A stretch of DNA of 64,000 nucleotides, from contig JAPTHN010000014.1 of the NCBI GenBank assembly GCA_026936325.1, positions 26,457,348-26,521,347 of the forward strand, written 5' to 3'. This stretch comes from Platynereis dumerilii. Lineage: Eukaryota; Annelida; Polychaeta; Phyllodocida; Nereididae. This document shows, piece after piece, positions 55,914 through 64,000 of the stretch. Position 1 is the stretch's first letter; the number at the start of each line of letters is the position of its first letter. The notes beneath the pieces are model-generated. The model had not been told where the DNA came from, ran no database searches, and worked only from the letters and a program-made list of their open reading frames with translations. The position numbers were made by a program, and so were the translations under genes.

Positions 55914-56954
55914 GGGGAGACCGGGGCTGGTTGTCACAGGGGCAGGTTGTCACACTGTGTAGAACTTAAATATGCTACTATTTCTATTTAAGGCATGCAG
56001 GAGCACTGCCAATCTAAATGAATGTTAAAAGGGGAGTGACTTAAACCCATCTGATCAATATATATCTATATCTTTCGAAATCTTGACATCTTACGGGACA
56101 TTCTTTTTTATTCAGCACTCGGGGCAGGTTGTCACACTTTCGGGGCAGGTTGTCACACTCTCGGGGCAGGTTGTCACACTTTTGGTTAAGAGCTAGAACA
56201 CAGGAAGTGGGACTCCTTAAGGCAGATTTTGACTAAAACAAGTTATTTTGGACATATGAGGAATCCTCTGCTTGTCCAGTGCAGACCTCAACAAATACGC
56301 TACTCTGTATAAGGGTGCTACAAATGAAGGCTTACCAAGCAGCAGAAAAGCATTCTGATCAGGAGGAGGAAAATCACAATTTTTTAAAGAAAATTTCTTT
56401 ATAAATTTGAAATCGATTTACTTTGACACTATGCCATATCTGCATACATCTTTAGTCATAAATAGCATGTATAAATCACCAATTTATATTTGTGATAGTT
56501 TTTTTGGTTTAAAAGACTGGTCCTAATGGGTAACAACCAGCTCCAAAAAGTGTGACAACCTGCCCCGTCTTTTTGTGACAACCTGCCCCGACTGACGAAA
56601 ATGCAAAAAACGGTCGACCAAGGCTGTTCTTATCATATTTTTCACTATTTCTTCCTATCATTATTTAAAGATTTGTTTACATGGTATGTGTATAAACTTG
56701 ACCTTTTTCAACAACTAATTGTTAATGAGTAGGATGACATGCAAGTTGCAGGTAAAAATTTACTTTTTGTGACCGGAAATTTTTAATAGACCGTGTGCCT
56801 ACCAAACTCCCTTCCAGGGGTCAAGATTGTTCAAAAATACTCCAGTGGGTTATAAAAACAGTATACAATGATTGGTTGAGTTGTGTAACTCCATAGTTCA
56901 ATGCAATAAAAAGTGTGACAACCTGCCCCTGTGACAACCAGCCCCGGTCTCCCC
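55914..56954. mobile_element. TA-flanked element with GGGGCAGGTTGTCACAC repeats
   Basis: Ends GGGGAGACCGGGGCTGGTTG and its inverse, flanked by TA. About five direct copies of GGGGCAGGTTGTCACAC lie in the left 270 bp and about five inverted copies (GTGTGACAACCTGCCCC) in the right 430 bp. 1041 bp, non-coding. Confidence 0.85.
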
Positions 56955-56959
56955 TATAG

Positions 56960-58055
56960 TGTGTTGGCCAGTATTGTTGTCATTAGTGGTTGTTTCACTC
57001 AGTTTCAAAGTGGGCAAGAAAATGAAAATCAGTTAGGCTTGTAACTCCAGCTGCATCTTTCTATGGGCCTTCTTGAATGAAATGTCAAAAGGCGCTGGCT
57101 TGAGAACTTGGAGCCACACGCTTCGCACAGATGTTCTTGTGGGTCATGCTTCTCTCTTCTGTGCCTTGCTGGGGATAAAAAAACTACATAGCATTTTTGG
57201 TTGATCTGATTGGTTTAGACCTGACAGAACATCACACAGCTGATATATCAAACATAGCAAGTGCTTGTTTAGCATTGATTCCTCACAGCCAAGTGTGAAT
57301 GACCAGAATCGCGTGCTAATGAAATCACCTGTAATTCCAAATATACATGCTGTATTTTGTAATACTTATCACTTGTGAAATTACATGCAGCTGTAAAATC
57401 ACAGTTAGTTATAAAGCTTATATGTCGCCTAAATAAAATGCTGTCCAACAGAAAGATAACAGTCATATTAAGCCTATCCATACAACCAAGTTTACTTTAC
57501 TGTCATTCAAAGCTATATATATGATTCTTTCAAAAATGTACACAAACAGTTTTCTGGCAATGAAAAAATATTGTTATTGTGTACTAATCAAGAAATGCAG
57601 GGCTCTCCTTAAGTAGTTTAAGGCTTCACAGTCAACTAATCTCACTTAATTATGGAAAACACGTAATTCTGTTGATTGGAAGTGTATACTCTACTTTAAA
57701 TCTATCAGTTTATGATCTGTAAATGCATGTTTAATGTTACATAGAATCGGCGGAATTACTACCTTTAATTGAAGATGATGATTAGTAATGTTTAATGCTC
57801 ATTGGCATTAATAAATTTGTTCATTTGGTGGTATTTGTGCTGACATTAAGGTACGAGGATTAATGTGTCAATGTGCTTATTCCAAGGTATCTGGTGATAT
57901 AGTAATACATGTTTCAAATGCGAAGTGATACAGTATTGACTGTATGATTTCCAAATTTTATATGATAAACCGTAGCCTATACCCCATGGTATGTGGTGGA
58001 AACTATGTTAATTGGTAAGGGTAAAATGTAGATTTTATTTTAAGGTACAGGAAAA
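56960..58055. other. Interior of the 54509-58778 element, no gene seen
   Basis: A+T-rich with no coding region, RNA gene or array I can support. Confidence 0.4.
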
Positions 58056-58863
58056 AACTGACAAATTCCATTTTGTGCACATTTTTGTTGTACTTGCTGT
58101 CTTCGTGTAAAATTAGTCCACAAACTCTACACTGATGTTAAGCCTGATTCCACGGGCTTTTCCTCTTTCATGTCCATCCATCCTGCCCATGATTGAAAAT
58201 GTTGGCCGCATCCAGCTTTTCTGCATTTGTACATATTGCTAAATGCAACAATAGAGGTCAGTTACTATTGACATGCCAAACCAAAAAATTATAAGCGTGA
58301 AACCCAAACATATTATTAACACCTGCGTTCAAAAAAGCCAAACCCGTAAGTTCTAAGCCAAACCTAAACTAAAACACTATGTTTCAGTAGAATTTTTTCA
58401 TTGCAAGCTTAAGGATACATTACAGATATATCCATCCCAGCATAGTGAAGCACATTGGAGAATATTTCAGCCTCAAACATAGTATAAGTACCCAATTTTA
58501 TCAAAAAATGCACAAAATAGTCCAGTTGTTCAGAAGTCCCTCTTATTAGAATCACGTAATCTTTGACAACAAAAAATATTTTGATATATAAAAATATGCA
58601 CTGTATAGGTGAGAATATAATCTAGCATACTGGCTATATTAACATTTGATTGAATTTGCATGAAAGATGTAGTTTCACTTAAGGCACAAAAAAATCTGTT
58701 AAACTGTCTAAAGCGTTGACTGAAGCCAAACCCAAGCCTTAACTGGGTCGCTTCGCATAGAGCAAACGGTACACAGTGTGTATACAACAATAAAACAACA
58801 GCAAAAGCTGATAAACGAGTGTTAAAACAATAAAAACAATAACAAAACAATAAAAGTGGAAGA

Positions 58864-59346
58864 CTAGACGTGGTACATAAAATCCGTACACTTAGTACAG
58901 TTTTTGGTGGAACATTTCCAACTTCCTAACATATGTTTTAAACTGTTAATATCATCAACTTCTTTGAATGCTATCGGCAAGGAGTTCCATAATTTACCTC
59001 CTGAATACCTCAGAAACATTTTACCAAACCGAACTGTATCAAATCTTGGAATGCTAGCAACCATATTATTTCGCAAATCATATTCATTATCCTTGAGTGT
59101 ATACATTTGATTTAAGTAGTCTGCATACGTTTTTTTGACACATTCATAAACAAAAACAGCAATTTTCTTCAATCTCATTAACAAAAATGTACTTTTATCG
59201 TTATTTTTTAGTAGTTCTGAGTAATCTGAATGATAGTCTTTAGAAGCAAATCTTAGTCCCCTTTCGTACAATTTTTCCATTCTTCGAGATAATAGCTTGT
59301 TACAGAAATGACATACAGTAGGACAATAATTGAAGCAAGACATCAA
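58864..59346 (-). CDS. LINE ORF2, C-terminal end
   Basis: About 160 codons. FNYCPTVCHFCNKLLSRRME, LYERGLRFASKDYHSDYSEL, FDTVRFGKMFLRYSGGKLWN and SLP match the tail that follows the reverse transcriptase in CR1-like LINEs of marine invertebrates. The catalytic region is absent upstream, because the copy begins near 59384. A stop at 58864 appears to be the normal end. Confidence 0.65.
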   Translation of the reverse strand: MMSCFNYCPTVCHFCNKLLSRRMEKLYERGLRFASKDYHSDYSELLKNNDKSTFLLMRLKKIAVFVYECVKKTYADYLNQMYTLKDNEYDLRNNMVASIPRFDTVRFGKMFLRYSGGKLWNSLPIAFKEVDDINSLKHMLGSWKCSTKNCTKCTDFMYHV

Positions 59347-59827
59347 GAAACTATCTACTAATGCAAAGCGGTCTTTAGGATCTATGGTTTGGTGCTGTTC
59401 GCCCTGAAAATTTGTGACGTCACCTAAAAGTCTCTAGCTTCAATCCTATCAATAAGAAAATGCACCAAATATATAAGTTTAGATATAACCCTGGGGGGGC
59501 TTCTCACCTAACCCGGGCTTCTTGCCCCGACCTACTCTATTAAAGCCTTAGAAAATAGCATTTTTATTAATTTTTTAGGCCAAAATAATTGAGATAATTA
59601 AAAAAATCATGATTTCCTTGAAATATTCAGCCGAAAATAATCTAACCGGCACCAATTTTTCAAGATTAATGAAAATACCAGGTGCGCACACATATCTAGA
59701 TTAGAAATAATTTTGTTTCATGTAAATATATGGAAAATTGCCTTTTCAAGGTCACTTAATGTGAGAAAAGGTCATGTTTCTGAGGCATTCCCTATTATCA
59801 TGGAATTCATGAAAAAGGAAGAATCGA

Positions 59828-59975
59828 CCACCATTTTGGAAAATGGCTGCCATTAGCCACCCAAGCCAAATCTGAAATGGCCTTCTATTTAAATATGTTT
59901 GTAAAGATGTATTCTAAATGTATGCTAAGTTTCAGGCTTCTATAAATACACAATTTATTACATACCTGCCACGCT
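59828..59975. repeat. Dispersed repeat, copy 2 (ATTTTGGAAAATGGCTGCCAT)
   Basis: Diverged match to 14983-15130 in the same orientation. Confidence 0.5.
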
Positions 59976-59979
59976 AATA

Positions 59980-60660
59980 GGTTATTCATCAAGGAAATGT
60001 TCCCATGATGATTCGAATAACCAGCTCATGCCATGAGTCGGACGAATCAGGGCACATTGGGACATGGGGAACTGTGGGATGGTGGGATTTTCTTGATTCC
60101 TGACAAGGTACATGATATGGCAGTGCCATCAGATCTTGTAAATTTCAATCCTGAAGTTTCTATCCTTTTATTGGGTCATTCCATGTCAACTCAGGCAATG
60201 GTCCAGCTCAACCATCTCAGATGCTCTTGTATTGAAACTCTAGTCAATTATTGACCTGATATCCAAATAAGGATTTCCAAAATAATAGCATCCATCGACA
60301 CATAAATAGTTTTTGATATGCAAGCCCTCAAGTGGAAGGGGTTGTTGACAAGATTTGAAGCAAGTCATTCTGGACCTTTTTTGGAGCTTCACAGTGGTTT
60401 GAGGTTTAAAGTTTCATTCAACATTGCTTCAGCATCTCTTTTGCTATTCCTAGTGACAAGGGAAAACATAGTTCCGTTAGCTTACACAGTTTCATGAAGT
60501 CATAGGATGCCCAAAACAAGGGCCTTTGTGCTGCAGTCACTCCAATTGAAAATATCATAATTACCAAATACATGGCCTTATGTATATTCTGTGCCCATAA
60601 ATCATTATTTTTCTTATAAACTAATAGATAAGTGATGATTTTCATGAAAAATGCTTTTTG
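59980..60660. other. No feature recognised
   Basis: The open frames at 60033-60254 and on the minus strand at 60418-60666 have no recognisable domain. Confidence 0.35.
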
Positions 60661-60667
60661 AAGCATA

Positions 60668-61664
60668 CGAGGGGTTTTCCAGAAGTTCTGTCCAACTAGT
60701 CATAACTTTTGAAATATTTGACATAGAAACATCATATTTGGGCCAGGCAATATTGATGTAGTTTGGAAATAATTCCCAAAAAATCAAACGACAGAAATGA
60801 AAAAAAAGCTTAATCTGTTGCCATAGAAGCCAGAAGTCGTGAAATGCAGCCCAGATTTCGTGATGCTCTTAAAATGAATTTAAAACCTGCTTTATGGAAA
60901 ACTCATCGTAAAGTACAAATAGCCTACGAAACATAAACAGTGATCAAAATATAAGGACTATGAGGACGTTGATTTTTTAAGGTATATAAGGTTAGAGGAA
61001 ATGTACTCAGTGTCAATTTCATTATGTTAAAAATTTGGGAAATGTTAGGGATTATTTTTAATAGGTTTCTTGTCCTGTATCCCTGGTAAAAATAATTTTT
61101 TTGATAAGATATAACGAATCTGTGTCTCTAAACGTGCCCTGGGCCGCATTTCATGACTTTTGGTTTCCATGGCAAAAAATTAAGCATTTATTTTTGTTTC
61201 TATGATCTGATTTTTAGAGTATCATTTTCTCATCATTTTCTATTTAATTACTATTTTTTACTCTTGTTACCTTTAGTAGCATGGTGTGGTAGGCCGTGGC
61301 ACTGGGGGCAGCAGCCGCACCATTGTCTTACCATTATAGACGAATTTTGATAATTTGGCCACAAGTGCCACTCAGAGCCTTCTGTGGGAGTTGGGAGGTG
61401 GAGGAGTTATCATTTAGGGGCCATCAATTAAGCGACATTTTTTTGTCTTTTTGAGGCTCCTCACCAATCCATATATTAATTAGTTCAGCCTGCGAAAATA
61501 GATAATTAGACTGTATTTTATTGGTGAAAATAAAAAGTTCTGAGTTCTGAGGATCATTCGCAAATTACTTCAATATTATCTGACCCAAATAGCATGTTTC
61601 TGTATAAAATATAGGAAAAGTTATGGCAAGTTGGACAGAACTTTTGGAAAACCCCTCGCCCTCG
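60668..61664. mobile_element. Tc1/mariner-like non-autonomous element
   Basis: Ends CGAGGGGTTTTCCAGAAGTT and inverse AACTTTTGGAAAACCCCTCG (plus CCCTCG), flanked by TA. The inner match continues (CTTAAT-TTGCCATAGAAGCC against its inverse near 61137-61185), so the original arms were ~190 bp and the right one is now split. The CGAGGGG-type end followed by TTTTCCA and the TA site fit mariner-type MITEs. No transposase. Confidence 0.7.
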
Positions 61665-61908
61665 TATATGTTGCACTGCACAAAAGATTATATACAGTGT
61701 AGGCCTATATAGGTTTATCATTTTACTTAACACCTAATTGAGTTACTGCTGGGTGCTTATTAATGAGGGCCACATAACATAGTAAGTTACCTGGCTGCCA
61801 TTAATTACCTTTACTTTTTCAAGTTTTTGTTACATTTACAGTGCTTTTGAAAGCTTTTTAGGATGGCTTAGGCAAATAAAAGTACCTTGAGTCTTTAAGA
61901 CTCATTCA

Positions 61909-62303
61909 GAATTAATGACTGGGGGGGGTGGTAGTTTTGCTAAAGGGGGTACTAATTTTTCACACGTGTAGCAAGGGGAGGCATTAATTTTTTGACAACG
62001 CTTCCAAGGGGGGGGGTAAGAAAATTTATCAAAGAAAAAATGTTATAAAACACGCATACACTGCCATACAGTAACTCTATCCGGGCTTATTTACGCGCAA
62101 AAGTCCGCGAAATGGCGCGAATCTGTACGCATGACCATGTATAACAGTATATAAGTGTGTATTACTTTGTATGTCGAGGGGGGGGGTACTAAAACTATAC
62201 ATGAAACCTAAGAGTGGGGTGCTAAAAATTTGCATGAAACTTAAAGGGGGTATCAGTTTTTGACGGGAAGTTCCATCAAACTCCTACCCCCCCAGTCATA
62301 ATT
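61909..62303. mobile_element. G-rich terminal-inverted-repeat MITE
   Basis: Left ATGACTGGGGGGGGTGGTAG and right CTCCTACCCCCCCAGTCAT are inverses, with AGAATTA / AATTCTGA matching just outside. Internal GGGGGTACTAA-type phrases recur four to five times. Confidence 0.55.
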
Positions 62304-62309
62304 CTGAAA

Positions 62310-64000
62310 AGTCCCTTAGAAATAACAAGAAGTACTACACAATATATGACTTTTTTATCAATGATGGTCGATGGACAGGAGATAGGAAATCTGTCCAAAC
62401 AAATTTATTTTATGGCCTTCTTTAAAAAGTGTTTCATGATAACATGTGAAATTGTGAATTGTTGACCAATGTATCAACTTAATACAAACAGAAACTATTT
62501 CTGATATGTTTTCTAGAAGCCTGTCGTTATACACGTAGGCCATGAATGACCTACTGAATCCAACCTGAGCTTGGCTGTTCTACAGCTGCACCCTTATGAG
62601 ATTATTTGTGAAACTATGATGGAGGATAATGTGGAGTCGTTGATCACTATAATTATGTCGGGTAATAGCACAGATGAATAGTAGTAGTAATACAATGTAT
62701 TTTATTGACATAAGGCCTAGTTCAAAAATAATGAAGCCATGCAGCATATTTTCTGTAGGGGTCTCAAAATATGAGAGTGGCGGTATGTGACAACTTAATG
62801 GTACACCATTACTTTAAGTACATTCTTGAGCAAATTTCCTGAAAATTTCACGACATTCCGGCTCATAGTTATTGGGATAGAGTCCACTTACTTTGAAAAA
62901 CAAGCTTTTTTTCACCAAAAAAAACGTGACATAACATTTTTGACCACTTAAATTCTTTCAGTTCTTTAAATTTGTACGTATTCTAAGACAATTTCCCAAC
63001 ACTTCTTGGCATCTCTACATCCTCAGGCTTCATCGATCCATCAAATCGAGTACTTTTATTTACCTATGTTGACATTATTGAGCTAATTGTACTCATAGGT
63101 TGACTTCCAAAAATTAAGTCAGATTTGATTCTTACTGACCTGGGATGCTCTAGTGTCCCTTTGACATGTGTCAGTTGAATCTTTTGACCTCTGAGACCTA
63201 GTCTTATATCTGCTTACCCATTTTGGAGCTTCTTATGGTTGTGGAAAATTTATTTCACTAAAAAATTCCCATGAATAGCAGGGTAGGTGAATCCGTCGCA
63301 AGCGTAGCTCCCAGAAGACTTTGTAGTGCCACAGAGCAATAAAAGCTTCGTTTTGAATATAGTTTGGCTTGTAATATTGCAAAATCTCTGTAGTTTTGAG
63401 AAACAATCAAGTATTCCAGGTCCGCAGCTGGTTTGTGGTGGTAAAATACAAAGATTTCTTAAATGGGGCTTTGTCGCAAGCGTAACGCTATGGAAAATAT
63501 TAATCATATTTTCATGGTTTCTTGTAAGGAGCAAAGCAATCATTCTAGTAATACTTGTACTGATACTCAACACATAGTCCAGTCATTCTAGCCCAAAAAT
63601 GCTCTAAACCTAGACATAATTGCAACACGAGCAATTTCAATTGTATATATGCCAGAAAATTCTGCAGATTATGAAAATAATACTCATTTTTGTGTGGCGG
63701 TGGTGGAAAATCTTCAAAAATGCGTTTCCATGGCAACAAGTCTATATCAAAATAAATAGATGTTTCTGAGCTAAAAAGCTGCCTAGCATTGACAGATATT
63801 ATGATATTTGCAATCTGATGGTACAGTTTGATAAGGTATAAGATCAGTTATCAAAAATTATAATCTTTTTGAACATGCAATTTCCTTGGTTGCCATGGTA
63901 ACATCCTTGCATAACAAAATCAGGATTTTTTTTCTACTGTGATGAATGAAGGTTTGCTGTATTCAGCTGTTATTAACATCGTGGAAATGGTAATGTGACT
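62310..64000. other. No gene recognised
   Basis: Contains a repeated phrase, TGTCGCAAGCGTA / CGTCGCAAGCGTA (63294 and 63470), perhaps subterminal sites of an unresolved element. Otherwise no supported coding, RNA or repeat feature. Confidence 0.35.

Larger units (their letters stand above)
54509..58778. mobile_element. Element with ~570-bp inverted ends inside the LINE
   Basis: Ends CACTGTGTACCGTTTGCTCT and its inverse run on for about 570 bp (54509-55085 against 58205-58778) with few differences. A further inverted match (about 55730-55912 against 58060-58200) shows the arms once reached about 720 bp and that about 640 bp now interrupts the left arm. Flanks read TGTA on both sides (54505-54508, 58779-58782), a possible 4-bp duplication. 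No transposase was recognised; superfamily unknown. Confidence 0.65.
54459..59384 (-). mobile_element. 5'-truncated LINE split by a 4.3-kb insertion
   Basis: The coding end and start of the 3'UTR lie at 58779-59384; the last of the 3'UTR and an (ATTT)n tail lie at 54459-54508. Both ends abut copy B sequence exactly where copy A is continuous. The piece between (54509-58778) is a later insertion. Confidence 0.6.
53055..59537. mobile_element. TA-flanked element, copy B, heavily interrupted
   Basis: Same ends as copy A (GAGTAGCGCGGGGCATGCAG at 53055; GGGCTTCTTGCCCCGACCTA near the right edge) with TA on both sides. Comparing with copy A shows two insertions: a LINE at about 53262-53900, and another LINE at about 54459-59384 that itself carries further elements. 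Confidence 0.75.

Noticed and set aside
55726-55914. Zinc-finger-like QCRVCGLKF phrase
   Set aside because: Only one Cys-x2-Cys pair, no proper histidine partner, and the stretch is part of an inverted-repeat arm.

Overview
This is animal (metazoan) nuclear DNA, A+T-rich and packed with transposable elements, with spliced exons and no prokaryotic gene structure. The repeat style (foldback-like elements, many TA-flanked short inverted-repeat elements, frequent AGGCCTATA words, CR1/L2-like LINE tails, a large Polinton) suggests a marine invertebrate. An echinoderm or other non-vertebrate deuterostome is my guess, at modest confidence.

Layout. 1-8.6 kb: no recognised gene, one LINE 3' end, then a ~6 kb foldback-like element built of ~570-590 bp modules and split by a solo LTR. 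9-19.2 kb: three minus-strand exons with good splice sites and matching phases that read as part of an apolipoprotein-L-like host gene. The introns hold a 2.4 kb inverted-repeat element with a LINE inside it, and several TA-flanked non-autonomous DNA transposons, one of which abuts a splice donor. 19.4-27.6 kb: a hAT-type MITE, hairpins, microsatellites and a LINE 3' fragment; no other gene seen.

27,657-47,152: a Polinton/Maverick of about 19.5 kb with ~560 bp terminal inverted repeats and an exact 6-bp target duplication (ACAATT). Its coding half (35.2-46.4 kb) has a plus-strand protein-primed DNA polymerase (1414 aa). A tight, overlapping minus-strand cluster carries a PC4-like protein, a CARD-domain protein, a stand-alone relative of the polymerase's own N-terminal domain, a small membrane protein, a chromodomain integrase, penton-like minor capsid, a basic protein, major capsid, packaging ATPase and two small proteins. 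The two transcription units diverge from one short promoter with a TATA box on each side. The left 7 kb has no recognised gene; it holds repeat arrays and a 2.8 kb DNA transposon. It is treated here as a genomic fossil that looks largely whole and fairly young.

47.2-64 kb: MITEs, a tRNA-like SINE or pseudogene, LINE ends, and two copies of one TA-flanked element. The second copy holds insertions nested four levels deep. No host gene was recognised there.

The points most worth a second look are the CARD protein and the duplicated polymerase N-terminal domain inside the Polinton, the recurring GGGG-type subterminal motif shared by several unrelated-looking TA elements, and the MITE sitting on an apoL-like splice donor.
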